Shown piece after piece: positions 1-10,213 of a stretch of DNA of 64,000 bases. How positions within the stretch are numbered: the stretch's first letter is position 1; each line of letters begins with the position of its first letter. The stretch covers positions 4,977,001 to 5,041,000 of the forward strand of contig NZ_JARUBM010000002.1 of the NCBI RefSeq assembly GCF_029626175.1, written 5' to 3'. The position numbers and the translations under genes are program-made. This DNA is from Micromonospora sp. WMMD1082 (lineage in GTDB: Bacteria > Actinomycetota > Actinomycetes > Mycobacteriales > Micromonosporaceae). The notes under the pieces were generated by a model. It ran no database searches. It saw only the letters and a program-made list of their open reading frames with translations, and was not told the origin of the DNA.

Positions 1-1
1 C

Positions 2-1516
2 CTGCCCAACGGCAAGGGCAAGCTCACCTCCGCGACCCGCTACGTCGGCGGACAGGCATGGATCAACCGGACGGACGCCTTCGACCCGTACGGCCGTCCC
101 ACGTCCGCGTCGGTGGTGGTGCCGTCGTCGGAGTCGCAGCTGTGCGCAGCAGCAGCGCCGAACCCCTGCACCTACACCACGACCACCAGCTACCGGGTCA
201 ACGGCAAGGTCCACCAGATCAACCTCCCGGCTGCGGCCGACCTGCCATCGGAGCGGCTGATCGTCGGCTACAACGACGTCGACGACTCCGGCAGCCTGCT
301 CTCCGCAGCACAGATCTACGTCGGAGCGGTCACCTACAACAAACTGGGCCAGCTGACCGGGCGGGAGTTCGGCGAGTACGGCTACCGGGTGGCGGTCACT
401 TCCGACTTCGACGAGCCCACTCGCCGCCTGAAAGGCACCAACGTGGTGCCGGAGCTGAAGCCGGAGGCGGCGAACTGGACCTACGACTACGACCCTGCCG
501 GCAACGTCACCAGGCTCAAGGAACAGCCGCAGGGACAGACCGCAGATAACCAGTGCTACAGCTACGACTATCTGCGGCGACTGACCCGGGCCTGGACACC
601 CAACTCGGGTGATTGCGCCGCGAGTCCGACCGTTGGCGGGCTCGGTGGCCCGGCGCCGTACTGGCACTCCTGGACCTTCGACGTCACCGGTAACCGGCTG
701 ACCGAGACCCGGTACGCGGCGACCAACACCGTCTACACCTACACCCATCCGCCGGCAGGGTCGGCCCGGCCGCACGCGGTCACCAACGTCACCGCCACCG
801 GCGGCGTCTCGTGGAGCCGCACCTACGGCTACGACAACGCCGGCAACACCATCACCCGGCCGACCACAAGCGGTACCACCCAAACCCTGGCGTGGAACCC
901 GGAGGGACGCGTCGACAGCGTCACCGAAGGCGGTGCCACCACCAGCTTCCGCTACGATGCCGACGGCAACCGACTGACCCGAACCGACGCCACCGGCAAG
1001 ACTCTCTACCTGCCCGGTGGTCTGGAGGTCCGCTACACCTCCACCACCGCCACGACCGCCACCCGCTACTACAGCCACGCCGGCACCGCAGTCGCCGTAC
1101 GCACCAGCAACAGCCTGCACTGGATCATCGGCGACCACCACGGCACCGCCGAGGCGACCATCAACGCCACCACTCTGGCCGTCGCCAAACGCCGCACCCT
1201 GCCCTACGGCGACACCCGCGGCACCGGCACCGGAACCTGGCCCACCACTATGGACAAAGGCTTCGTCGGCGGCACCACCGACCCCACCGGCCTCACCCAT
1301 ATAGGCGCCCGAGAATACGATCCATTCATCGGCCGGTTTATCAGCGTCGACCCCATCATGGACCTCGCGGACCCGCAGCAAATACATGGGTACGCCTACA
1401 GCAACAACTCCCCAGCCACCTACAGCGACCCGACCGGCCTCTACTTCGAAGAGGGCAGCCACGGCGACGGCCAGCGCGGCTTCGTCACAAAACTCCCTCC
1501 GGAAAGAATCAGGTAA
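2..1516 (+). CDS. Rhs/YD-repeat protein, C-terminal part of the core (5' end outside window)
   Basis: The frame is open from the first bases of the window, so this is the downstream part of a larger gene. YD-type repeats of the form YDxxGN recur (YDYDPAGN, GYDNAGN, YDADGN). The end carries the Rhs-associated core signature (GLTHIGAREYDPFIGRF, then SVDPI and a DPTGL motif), which in this family marks the junction between the conserved shell and a variable C-terminal toxin. Rhs proteins are secreted or surface shells that encapsulate and deliver such toxins. Here the frame stops only about 22 residues after DPTGL, and the next 600 bases are open in another frame, so the natural C-terminus appears displaced by a frameshift. 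Family assignment is firm; the frameshift may be real or an assembly error. Confidence 0.9.
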   Translation: MPNGKGKLTSATRYVGGQAWINRTDAFDPYGRPTSASVVVPSSESQLCAAAAPNPCTYTTTTSYRVNGKVHQINLPAAADLPSERLIVGYNDVDDSGSLLSAAQIYVGAVTYNKLGQLTGREFGEYGYRVAVTSDFDEPTRRLKGTNVVPELKPEAANWTYDYDPAGNVTRLKEQPQGQTADNQCYSYDYLRRLTRAWTPNSGDCAASPTVGGLGGPAPYWHSWTFDVTGNRLTETRYAATNTVYTYTHPPAGSARPHAVTNVTATGGVSWSRTYGYDNAGNTITRPTTSGTTQTLAWNPEGRVDSVTEGGATTSFRYDADGNRLTRTDATGKTLYLPGGLEVRYTSTTATTATRYYSHAGTAVAVRTSNSLHWIIGDHHGTAEATINATTLAVAKRRTLPYGDTRGTGTGTWPTTMDKGFVGGTTDPTGLTHIGAREYDPFIGRFISVDPIMDLADPQQIHGYAYSNNSPATYSDPTGLYFEEGSHGDGQRGFVTKLPPERIR

Positions 1517-2124
1517 GGGTCTCCGGAAAGTCGCTAAGCCCAAGCAAGTCAGAAACGAAGCCAACGAAAAGAACGGCGCCTGTCGGTTGCTCGCCCTGCG
1601 CTGTCGGCGGCCGCTCGCCGGGGAAGGTGGCCAAGCTGATGGGGGAGCGGGCGGAACGACCCAAGCCCGCCGCAGTGGCGCCGCAGAAGTCTTCTATGAG
1701 TTCGTTCAACACGTGGTCCGTGTGTGGGATTCTCTGCTGGGGAGTGACCGGTAATGAGGAAGGGCTGTACCTGGAGGTTGGCGGACTAGGTTGGGGAGGT
1801 GTGGGTTACACGAGTGGTCTAACGTCAGTCCCTCCCTCCGAGATGAAGGATAATGGATATGCTCAGGTCTGCGCCGCGGTGAACGTGGGAGGTTGTTACT
1901 TGACCGGCGCGAAGGTTGATGGCGGAAATTGGCATGGCGTGGCGATGACAGCGGGTCCAGGCAAGAGCCTTTTCTTGGGCGGGATGGGCTCCTGGAAGAT
2001 ACTCGACGGCGACTTCACGAGTGCTCGGGGGACCAATGCGGCTCGGAACGCGCTGATGCGTGGCGCGGGTGGGTCTGTGCCCAATGCCTTCGCACGTGCG
2101 GCAGTATCGGTCCTACGGCGATAG
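1517..2124 (+). pseudogene. Displaced C-terminal (toxin-like) segment of the Rhs gene
   Basis: Immediately after the Rhs core stop, the frame one base back stays open for about 200 codons and ends in a TAG. It has no good start of its own. Its base composition is less GC-rich than the core, as is usual for swapped Rhs C-terminal tips. The translation has a Lys/Ser/Pro-rich linker, then a compact Gly-rich part (GGLGWGGVGYTSG, KSLFLGGMG) with several cysteines. I do not recognise a nuclease, deaminase or ADP-ribosyltransferase motif. I infer that it is the variable toxin-like tip now cut off by a one-base frameshift near 1485-1516; it could still be expressed if the shift is a sequencing error. 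Confidence 0.55.
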
Positions 2125-2153
2125 CCCTCGATTGACAGAGATGGGATGTTAGT

Positions 2154-2435
2154 GTGTCGGCCGACGACCAGCTCAAGGATTCACTTCCGCCTGGCGCTAG
2201 GCGGATGCCCCTCTACCGTCTGACCATTTGGTGGCTTCGCCTTTTCCCGGTTGCGATCGTGCTGGCCATGGTCTTTCTCGTGGCGGGCGGCTGGGTCCTG
2301 GCGCTCTGCTACATCGTGGTCGGACTGCTGGTCACCCTGCCAATGCGCTACATCGCCCACACCGACTGGGGGCTCAAGCAATCAGAGTTCGACGCGCTGG
2401 TATTGGGTGACGCAGTCGACCTACGATTCTGGTGA
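2154..2435 (+). CDS. Small membrane protein, candidate immunity protein of the Rhs tip
   Basis: A 93-residue protein with a GTG start preceded by a GAGATGGG-type ribosome site. Two hydrophobic segments span about residues 23-48 and 48-68, followed by a short polar tail ending in DLRFW. It begins 29 bases after the end of the Rhs tip frame on the same strand, exactly where immunity genes of polymorphic toxins sit. I recognise no named family. The immunity role rests on position only; if correct, the tip would act at or near the membrane. Confidence 0.55.
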   Translation: MSADDQLKDSLPPGARRMPLYRLTIWWLRLFPVAIVLAMVFLVAGGWVLALCYIVVGLLVTLPMRYIAHTDWGLKQSEFDALVLGDAVDLRFW

Positions 2436-2441
2436 GCACCA

Positions 2442-2475
2442 GGTGCCCACGCCGAATGGAAACGGCGTGGGCACC
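2442..2475. terminator. Hairpin between convergent genes
   Basis: A perfect 13-base-pair stem (GGTGCCCACGCCG paired with its complement) around an 8-base A-rich loop. It lies 6 bases after the stop of the putative immunity gene and 43 bases from the convergent stop on the other strand, so it could end transcription from both sides. Confidence 0.7.
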
Positions 2476-2518
2476 CGGTGGCGACGGACCGCGTCACGCC
2501 TGCCGGCCTTGTCGGCTG

Positions 2519-2941
2519 TTACCCGGTTGTAGCGGTCTGGCGAGGCGCCAGGGCTAGAAATAACAGGATGGTTGCGGTTCCGGCGCCAAGTAGGAAGGGA
2601 GTGATTCCGGCATTGAGTGCGAAGGCGAAGAACGTGCCGAACTGCGCGACCAGGATTGCACTCGCAAGTCGGATGAGTGCGATCGTGTAGAACCTCGTGA
2701 CGATCGACTTGCTTACTCGCCTTGCGATGGGGCCGGCCGCGATGTAGGCCGGAATCGTCAATGCTGCGCTGACGACGAACCCGACAAGAACTCCTGAGTT
2801 CCATCCTATGCCAGGGCCGATCGCCAGGGCGAGCACTACGCCGAGTGCGAGGAATATTACGAGGAGAGCCGCCGCCAAGAAACGTACAATCAAGATATGT
2901 TGACGCAATTCGCCGTGGTTCATGTTGTCGAGTGTAGCCAT
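2519..2941 (-). CDS. Small four-helix membrane protein of unknown function
   Basis: 140 residues from an ATG giving MATLDNMNHGEL; an internal ATG six codons later is an alternative start. Hydrophobic stretches correspond to about four membrane segments (LAAALLVIFLALGVVLALAI; GVLVGFVVSAALTIPAYIAA; FYTIALIRLASAILVA; ITPFLLGAGTATILLFLALA). The loop between the second and third segments is basic, which suggests it is cytoplasmic. No family is recognised. It faces the Rhs module across a shared hairpin and is flanked on the other side by transposase relics, so it is probably part of the same accessory stretch. Confidence 0.55.
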   Translation of the reverse strand: MATLDNMNHGELRQHILIVRFLAAALLVIFLALGVVLALAIGPGIGWNSGVLVGFVVSAALTIPAYIAAGPIARRVSKSIVTRFYTIALIRLASAILVAQFGTFFAFALNAGITPFLLGAGTATILLFLALAPRQTATTG

Positions 2942-3148
2942 CGAGCATTTTCCGAGCAAAGGGTTGAGTGACTGGTCAGGTAGTCGCTGCGTCGGTGGGT
3001 AGCCAGGGACGGCCGGCGGCGAGTTCGGTGAGGGTGTCCCCCGGCCAGGGGCTTTGCGTAGCCGTCTGAGGGTGTTTCTGACCTGGGCGTTTGCGGTGTC
3101 ACAGGCCTGATTGGAGGGTGACGTAGGACGGGTGCGGTCCATCGGTGA

Positions 3149-3960
3149 TCATGGAGTTGCTGAGACAACATGACACCGAGAAGGACCACACCCCAGGGCC
3201 ATTGCGTAGTGGGGTAGCTGCTGGTCACGGTGGTGATGAGGTCGTGGGGGCGGCGGTTGGCGCGTCGGGTGGCTCGGGCGATGTTGGTTTCGCCGTTGCC
3301 GCGGTGGAATCCGATGGCGGTGTTGCGTAGGACGGCTGCGACGGCGGGTCCGGTGCCGGTACGGGTCCGGTGGGTGTTCTCGCCGAAGGTCATATCGCGG
3401 ACCCAGTGCAGCCGGTTCTCGATATGCCATTCCAGCCGGGCCCATTGCTGCAGGTCAGCGGGCTGGGCGTGGGTGGCGGGCAGGGACGCCACCAGACAGA
3501 CCGTTTCCCGCGTTCGCTTGCCGGCCACAGTGCGGGTGCGGGTGATCCGGACGGCCTGCTGAGCATGAGGAAAGCCGATGCCGCCGGGGGTCTGTCAGTG
3601 CACCGCTTCTACACCCGATGCGCCGCCAGCGACCTGCCCGAACTGCACCGCCTCGCCACCGATCGAGACCTGGTGGCCGCAGATCCTCGCGTTCCTGACC
3701 ACCGGAACCACCAACGCCGGCTCAGAAGGAACCAACCGCGTGATCAAGACCATCGCCCGAGACGCTTACGGCTCCCGCAACCCCGAAACCAGCGCCTCCG
3801 CACCCGCACCGCCACCCCGCCCAAATTCGAAGAGCCCGCAATGTTGGTCCCCGACCGGCACCTGCGCCCACGGCAGCCGTTTGAGCTGGGCGTACAAGGT
3901 CGGCTGGTTAGCCTTGACCGACACGTACAGGTCCCCGGCCCTGACCTGCCACAAGCGCTA
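3149..3960 (-). mobile_element. ISAs1-family transposase relic, interrupted
   Basis: Two separated pieces read on this strand. The right piece (about 3829-3960) translates to VSVKANQPTLYAQLKRLPW, the segment ISAs1 transposases carry before the last catalytic part. The left piece (about 3149-3592) contains GIGFPHAQQAV, then EWHIENRLHWVRDMTFGE and RTGTGPAVAAVLRN, the classic C-terminal signature of the family. The stretch between them is replaced by a fragment of another transposase on the opposite strand. The start and upstream third are missing and no complete terminal inverted repeats were found, so it is a dead relic. Confidence 0.75.
3593..3828 (+). mobile_element. ISL3-family transposase C-terminal relic inside the ISAs1 relic
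   Basis: Translation gives VHRFYTRCAASDLPELHRLA in one frame, IETWWPQILAFLTTG followed by TNAGSEGTNRVIK and ARDAYGSRNPE in the next, then QRLRTRTATPP back in the first. Together these are the end of an ISL3-type DDE transposase broken by at least two frameshifts. Only about 80 codons remain. Its boundaries coincide with the gap in the flanking ISAs1 sequence, so it probably entered that element and later decayed. Confidence 0.7.
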
Positions 3961-4021
3961 TCTCAAACTCACCACCTGAGACACGCTCCAAACGGGTCGG
4001 GTCTATCGTGTTAGGCCGTGG

Positions 4022-4058
4022 CGTACGTGCGGACGTGAAGACGGCGTCCGCACGTACG
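4022..4058. terminator. Perfect 14-bp inverted repeat downstream of the small-gene pair
   Basis: CGTACGTGCGGACG and its exact complement are separated by 9 bases. It lies 93 bases beyond the stop of the leftward Cys-rich gene and just outside the IS relic. It may be a terminator; there is no T-run, and it could instead be a remnant of an IS end. Confidence 0.45.
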
Positions 4059-4150
4059 GTGCAAATCGCACACTCCCAGCGGCGGGGCTCGCGGGACATA
4101 TGAGCACATCGGATCCGCGCACACGGAAGCGTATGTTGCGCACGCTGCGA

Positions 4151-4483
4151 CTACTGCGTCCCGCAGACGCACCGCGTCCACGCCACGAACCGGGTCGTCA
4201 ACTCGCCCGGATCATCGTGCGGCAGGTCAGCCAGCGCGGCCGTGAGCAGCGCGCCCAGGTACATCGACAGCCCGATCCGGTCGCGGCCGTAGCACTCGGC
4301 CAACCGGACCCGCGCCGGTGGGCAGGGCCACGGCGCGTCTCCATTGCACGTGTCGCACGTCCAGCCGGGCCGCAGCGGCATGTGCTGGTCGTCCAGCCGG
4401 GCGGGCAGGGCGTCAACAGCTCGGCCGATCCGGATCGCCTCTGTGGCCATAGCCTCCCGGTAGCTGATGGGGCGTTCGGTCAT
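4151..4483 (-). CDS. Small Cys-containing protein coupled to an XRE regulator module
   Basis: 110 residues starting MTERPISYREAMATEA; the start overlaps the stop of the upstream gene as ATGA, implying translational coupling. The centre has a CDTCNGDAPWPC cluster, and the C-terminus has CVC, suggesting a possible metal site. Very similar small proteins are common in Micromonosporaceae next to helix-turn-helix regulators. I recall some being labelled flavin reductase, but nothing in this sequence shows a flavin fold. Function unknown. Confidence 0.7.
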   Translation of the reverse strand: MTERPISYREAMATEAIRIGRAVDALPARLDDQHMPLRPGWTCDTCNGDAPWPCPPARVRLAECYGRDRIGLSMYLGALLTAALADLPHDDPGELTTRFVAWTRCVCGTQ

Positions 4484-4629
4484 GCCGGCCACCGGCTGTC
4501 GCGCCGTGCCTGGTCGAGCAGACGCTGGCGGGCGGCGGCCTGTTCGTCGCGCCCCCACCGCTGCCCGCCACCGGCCGGCGGGACGGGACGCCGCCACAGT
4601 TGCTGCCAGAACCTGCGCCACCTGCTCAT
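4480..4629 (-). CDS. Tiny basic/aromatic protein in regulator module
   Basis: 49 residues (MSRWRRFWQQLWRRPVP at the start), with ATG preceded by GGTGGTGGAG. It is Trp- and Arg-rich, with a short C-terminal helical stretch. It overlaps the next gene by the four bases ATGA, and lies 117 bases downstream of the XRE-type regulator on the same strand. The overlap and ribosome site support it as a real gene; no function can be assigned. Confidence 0.55.
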   Translation of the reverse strand: MSRWRRFWQQLWRRPVPPAGGGQRWGRDEQAAARQRLLDQARRDSRWPA

Positions 4630-4746
4630 CTCCACCACCTCCGCCAGGGGTCCGGGCGAGTGGCGGCGGTACACGGGGGCGTACCGCCACCACCCACAAG
4701 CATCGTGCGATGACGGTGTGTGCCCAGGTCAGAGGCGCGACGTCCG

Positions 4747-5883
4747 CTACGGCGTCACGGACAGCCCCAGGTCGCGGACAGCCGCGTCGACCTGCTCGGT
4801 CAGGCGCCGCGACGACGTCGACACCGCGATCGACCGGGCACGCTCCAGTACCTGCCGGGCGGTCATGCCGTCACCGGCCTGCCCGTGCGCGACCGCGAGG
4901 TGAACCAGGTGCCGGCCGTGCCAGTCGGCGCCGTCGGTCTCCGCCCCGGCCGTACCGGCGCTCAGCAACTCGATCGCCCGATCGTTCGCGTCGCTGTCTT
5001 GGGCGCCCAGGTACCGCCACACGATGCCCTGCTGCACGGCGAAGAACGCCCGGTTGTACCAGTAGCCCCACGCCGGCAGCGTCCCCGCCACCGCCTCGGC
5101 GGCCACGTCGGCGGCCTCCGCCAGCCGCTCCGCCACCTCGGCCGGGCTGGCACCGGCCATGGCCAGGCCCCGCGCCTCCTGCCCGGCGCAGTAGGCGCGT
5201 AGGGCAGCGTTGGCGTGCGGATCGCGGCGGGCCGCCCGGGACAGGCCGATCATCTCCGGCAGGTCGCCGCGTCCTTCGGCCCGGTGGCCCTGAAACGACA
5301 GCACGGTGGCGGTCAGGTCGGCGTTGCCGGCCTCCGTGGCCCACTGCAAGCTACGGCCCAGCCAGACACGGGCGGCGCGGTCGTCGCCGTTGGCGATGCC
5401 CAACCAGCCGGCGAACTGCGCCCACTGCGCGGCGACGTCGACCACGGCCGGCCGCACCTGGTGACGAGCCTCCCGCAGCAACGACACCACGGTGTCGAGC
5501 TGGGCGCGCACCGGCCCCGTAACGCTCGCCGCGCCGATGGAGTCCTCCAGCCGGCGGTACCCAGCAAGCACCTGGTCGAGGGCACCCACGGCGGCCAGGT
5601 CGACATGCCTCGGATGCTCGGCGACGTAGGCGGCCCGGTCACCGCCGTCGGGAATGTCGGCGACCAGGGCGGCGAGCGCACCACCGGCACCAAGCGCCTC
5701 GTCCAGCCGTGATGCCACCTCGACGGCCGGCCGCGTCTGCCCGGTCTCCAACTGGTGGATGAGACTCTTGCCGTGGTTGACCGCGGCGGCGAGCTGTCGC
5801 AGCGACATGCCCCGGGTCTCGCGGTGGCGGCGCAGCTCGGCACCGAACCGAGGGTCGACGATCGTCTGTGCGCGCGGCGGCAT
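4747..5883 (-). CDS. XRE-family transcriptional regulator with TPR-like sensor region
   Basis: 378 residues. An N-terminal helix-turn-helix of the XRE/lambda-repressor type covers about residues 13-68 (ELRRHRETRGMSLRQLAAA, then SLIHQLETGQTRP). The rest is helical with repeated Ala/Leu pairs in the manner of tetratricopeptide repeats, as in the Streptomyces-type regulators that sense small molecules or partner proteins. It is probably a cytoplasmic DNA-binding protein controlling its own small downstream genes. The start MPPRAQTIVDPRF is the only good one before the core. The 216-base upstream gap should hold its promoter. Confidence 0.85.
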   Translation of the reverse strand: MPPRAQTIVDPRFGAELRRHRETRGMSLRQLAAAVNHGKSLIHQLETGQTRPAVEVASRLDEALGAGGALAALVADIPDGGDRAAYVAEHPRHVDLAAVGALDQVLAGYRRLEDSIGAASVTGPVRAQLDTVVSLLREARHQVRPAVVDVAAQWAQFAGWLGIANGDDRAARVWLGRSLQWATEAGNADLTATVLSFQGHRAEGRGDLPEMIGLSRAARRDPHANAALRAYCAGQEARGLAMAGASPAEVAERLAEAADVAAEAVAGTLPAWGYWYNRAFFAVQQGIVWRYLGAQDSDANDRAIELLSAGTAGAETDGADWHGRHLVHLAVAHGQAGDGMTARQVLERARSIAVSTSSRRLTEQVDAAVRDLGLSVTP

Positions 5884-6040
5884 CGGTGCTCCCCAGGTAG
5901 CGGTCTGGGCGGCGGCCCCGCCGACCGCTACAACCGGCGGACCACCACCTTGGACGGTACCCGCCGAGCGCCCCCGTCGTGTGGTACCGCGCGGCCGAGC
6001 TGGCCCGGCTCGCTGCCACCGTCCAACGTCACCTGACGAC

Positions 6041-6073
6041 GTGAGGTTGCCGGGCGACGTCCGACAACCTCAC
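6041..6073. terminator. Hairpin downstream of the metallopeptidase gene
   Basis: GTGAGGTTG and CAACCTCAC form a perfect 9-bp stem, extended inside by CGG/CCG after one mismatch. It lies 27 bases beyond the stop of the leftward metallopeptidase gene. Because the neighbouring regulator starts at 5883, a palindromic operator is also possible. Confidence 0.5.
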
Positions 6074-6099
6074 ATCGCATGCCCGCCCTCGCTGACGCC

Positions 6100-7008
6100 T
6101 CAGACCGCGCCGCTGAAGGTGTCGCAGGAGGCGGGGTCGCCGGTCTCGTAACCCCGGTTGAACCACCGCTTGCGCTGCTCGGAGGAGCCGTGGGTGAACT
6201 CGTCCGGGTTCACCGGGCGGTTCGCGCGCTCGGAGATGGCGTCGTCGCCGATCTTCTCGGCGGCGTCGATGGCCTCGGCGATGTCCCGCTCGGTGATGCT
6301 GGTGAAGATCTTCTGGCCGCTGTCGTCGGCCGTGCCGGTCGCGTTCTTCGCCCAGGCTCCGGCGTAGCAGTCGGCCTGCAACTCCATGCGTACCGACAGG
6401 TCGTTGGCGTTGCCCGGGTCGCGCTGCTGCTGGCGGCGGACCTGTTCGTTGGTGCCGAGCAGGTTCTGCACGTGGTGACCGTACTCGTGGGCCAGCACGT
6501 ACGGCTGGGCGAACTCACCGCTGGCGCCAAGCTGCTCGGCGAGCACCTCGTAGAAGGAGAGGTCGATGTAGACCAGCGAGTCGGCCGGGCAGTAGAACGG
6601 ACCGACGCCGGAGTCCGCCTGGCCGCAGGCGGTGTTCACGGCCTGCCGGAAGAAGACAGTCCGGGTCGGGCGGTACTGCTCGCCGAGCGCCTCGGGCAGG
6701 GCGGTCCGCCAGTACGCCTGGATCGAGTTGACGAAGAGGGTGTTGCGGCAGTCGAGCTGGTCCAGCGCGTCCTGGCTGGTGCACCGCTGCTCCAGCGCGG
6801 TGTTGTCGCCCTGCTCGTCACCGCCGGTCATGGCGTTCAGGCCGAACCCGCCGCCGACCAGGGCCACCAGCACGGCGATGACGATGCCGACGATGCCGCC
6901 GCGACCGCCGCCGATCGGGATGGGGATGCCCAGCCCGCCGCCTCCGCCGGATCCTCGCCGGTCCTCCACCTGGCTGGTGTCGATCCGTGCGTTCTCGTTC
7001 AGCTCCAT
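6100..7008 (-). CDS. Neutral zinc metallopeptidase, YpfJ-like
   Basis: 302 residues starting MELNENARID; the ATG follows a GGGG-type ribosome site, and no other start fits the family's N-terminus. A Gly-rich linker precedes one membrane segment at about residues 36-58 (GIVGIVIAVLVALVGGGFGL), so the catalytic part is probably outside the membrane. HEYGHH near residue 174 is the HExxH zinc motif, and ELQADCYAG downstream supplies the expected third-ligand region of this family. Paired cysteines (CTSQDALDQLDC and others) suggest disulfides. Substrate is unknown. It is transcribed away from the ABC-F gene across a 262-base divergent region. Confidence 0.9.
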   Translation of the reverse strand: MELNENARIDTSQVEDRRGSGGGGGLGIPIPIGGGRGGIVGIVIAVLVALVGGGFGLNAMTGGDEQGDNTALEQRCTSQDALDQLDCRNTLFVNSIQAYWRTALPEALGEQYRPTRTVFFRQAVNTACGQADSGVGPFYCPADSLVYIDLSFYEVLAEQLGASGEFAQPYVLAHEYGHHVQNLLGTNEQVRRQQQRDPGNANDLSVRMELQADCYAGAWAKNATGTADDSGQKIFTSITERDIAEAIDAAEKIGDDAISERANRPVNPDEFTHGSSEQRKRWFNRGYETGDPASCDTFSGAV

Positions 7009-7270
7009 GATGACCCCGATCGGTCGGTGATCAGTTGTGATGGTGGCGCGGCCGGGCCGGCCATCGATGAGGACGCCGGTCCGGACCGCCACCCGGTACC
7101 CGACGATCTTGGTCGGTAATCCGCGGTGAGCGCCAGCCGACGCCCGGTACACTTGCCCTCGTGCTGCTCTGCGAAGGCTGAACGCCCCGCGCCGACGGGT
7201 CACCAGGATCCGCCGGCGCTTTCGTGTGCCCTGAGTCAGCCCTCCGGATCCCGAGAGCGAGTACCCCGAC

Positions 7271-8875
<1,605 letters not shown>

Positions 8876-9062
8876 CGGGGGTGGGGAAGGGCCCGCCGGG
8901 CGCGGGACACGCCGAGACGGCGGGCGGCGTCACCTATCGGGAAGCTGACATTGCACAGCGTGTCGGTTGGCGAATAGTTGATATCTGGCGCATGATCGTT
9001 CGAGGCGGTCTAATAGGTGGGACCGTATCCGAACCGCACAGTCTGGGACGTGAGGACACAGC

Positions 9063-9290
9063 ATGGCAGCCACTGGCACAGCCACCAGCACTGAGAAGGG
9101 TCGCCGGATCGTCGGAGCCGAGCGTCAGACGCTCGCCAAGGACCTGGTCAAGCGGTACACCGGGGGGGAGAGCATCCGCGCTCTCGCGGCCTCGACCGGC
9201 CGATCCTACGGGTTCATCCACCGGGTGCTCACCGAGTCCGGAGTGCAGCTGCGGCAGCGCGGCGGTGCTCGGCGCCGCAAGAAGGCGTGA
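9063..9290 (+). CDS. Small conserved actinobacterial helix-turn-helix protein
   Basis: 75 residues: a short Ala/Thr-rich N-terminus, then KGRRIVGAERQTLAKDLVKR and a helix-turn-helix (SIRALAASTGRSYGFIHRVL), and a basic Gly/Arg/Lys tail. It resembles the small HTH protein encoded next to the ABC-F and enoyl-CoA hydratase genes in mycobacteria (Rv1473A as I recall). It probably binds DNA through the HTH and basic tail; the target is unknown. It has its own 187-base upstream region with a TTGCAC at 8951 that could be a -35 box. Confidence 0.85.
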   Translation: MAATGTATSTEKGRRIVGAERQTLAKDLVKRYTGGESIRALAASTGRSYGFIHRVLTESGVQLRQRGGARRRKKA

Positions 9291-9344
9291 CCCGCCCGTC
9301 AGCGTCGTCCAGCACCAGCGCCACACCGTGACCCGGGCCGCCCG

Positions 9345-10112
9345 GTGACCGCCGAGGCGACCGGGGTCCGGCTGGAATGCGACGGGCCGGTCGCGACGGT
9401 CACCCTGTGCCGGCCCGACGTGCTCAACGCGCAGACCCCGGCGATGTGGCGCGCGATGAGCGACTTCTCCCGGGATCTTCCCGGCGACGTGCGGGTGGTC
9501 GTCGTACGCGGCGAGGGGCGCGCGTTCTCCGCCGGGCTCGATCTGTCGGTGGCCGGTGCCTCCGGGCCCGGCTCCTTCGCCGAGCTGACGACCCTGCCCG
9601 AGCAGGAGTGCGCGGATCGGATCGCCGACTACCAGGGTGGCTTCACCTGGCTGCGCCGGCCGGACGTGATCTCTATAGCCGCCGTGCAGGGGCACGCCAT
9701 CGGCGCCGGTTTCCAGCTCGCCCTCGCCTGTGACCTGCGGGTGCTGGCCGAGGATGCCCGGTTCTCGATGGCCGAGGTCACGTTGGGCCTGGTGCCGGAT
9801 CTGGCGGGCACCAAGCGCCTGGTCGAGCTGGTCGGCTACGCCCGCGCGCTGGAGATCTGCGCCACCGGCCGGCGGATGGACGCCGCCGAGGCGGACCGGA
9901 TCGGCCTGGCCACCCTCGTCGTGCCCAACTCCGAGTTGGCGGGCGCGGTGCGTGATCTCACCGCCGGGCTGCTCGCCCACCAGCGGGACGCCGTGGTGGA
10001 GATCAAGGCGCTGCTCGCCGGAGCCACCGGGCGTACCCACGCCGAGCAGCAGCGGGCCGAGCGGGAGGCACAGACCCGACGGCTACGTGATCTCGCCGGA
10101 CAGGGAGAATAG
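9345..10112 (+). CDS. Enoyl-CoA hydratase/isomerase family protein
   Basis: 255 residues from a GTG start (MTAEATGVRLECDG). Crotonase-fold features are present: GEGRAFSAGLDLSV and the oxyanion-hole region AVQGHAIGAGFQLALACDLR, with AEVTLGLVPDLAGTKRL following. The glutamate usual for hydration is seen in AEVTLG, and the position after it is LVPD, so some other crotonase reaction cannot be ruled out. The gene sits 55 bases after the small HTH gene in an order matching echA12-Rv1473A-Rv1473 of mycobacteria. Substrate unknown; fatty acyl-CoA metabolism is likely. Confidence 0.88.
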   Translation: MTAEATGVRLECDGPVATVTLCRPDVLNAQTPAMWRAMSDFSRDLPGDVRVVVVRGEGRAFSAGLDLSVAGASGPGSFAELTTLPEQECADRIADYQGGFTWLRRPDVISIAAVQGHAIGAGFQLALACDLRVLAEDARFSMAEVTLGLVPDLAGTKRLVELVGYARALEICATGRRMDAAEADRIGLATLVVPNSELAGAVRDLTAGLLAHQRDAVVEIKALLAGATGRTHAEQQRAEREAQTRRLRDLAGQGE

Positions 10113-10213
10113 TAAGGACCGTTCGGGAAGATCCGGGTTACTCACGAGGTTGTCGTAGTCATCGGGAGAATTGTTCCCGACGGCGTACGGCGCCCGGCGA
10201 CCCGGAGGTGAGT

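Noticed and set aside
1480..1520. Programmed -1 frameshift in the Rhs gene
   Set aside because: The run ACAAAACTCC does not give a proper X-XXY-YYZ slippery site in the reading frame, and no downstream stimulatory structure is evident.
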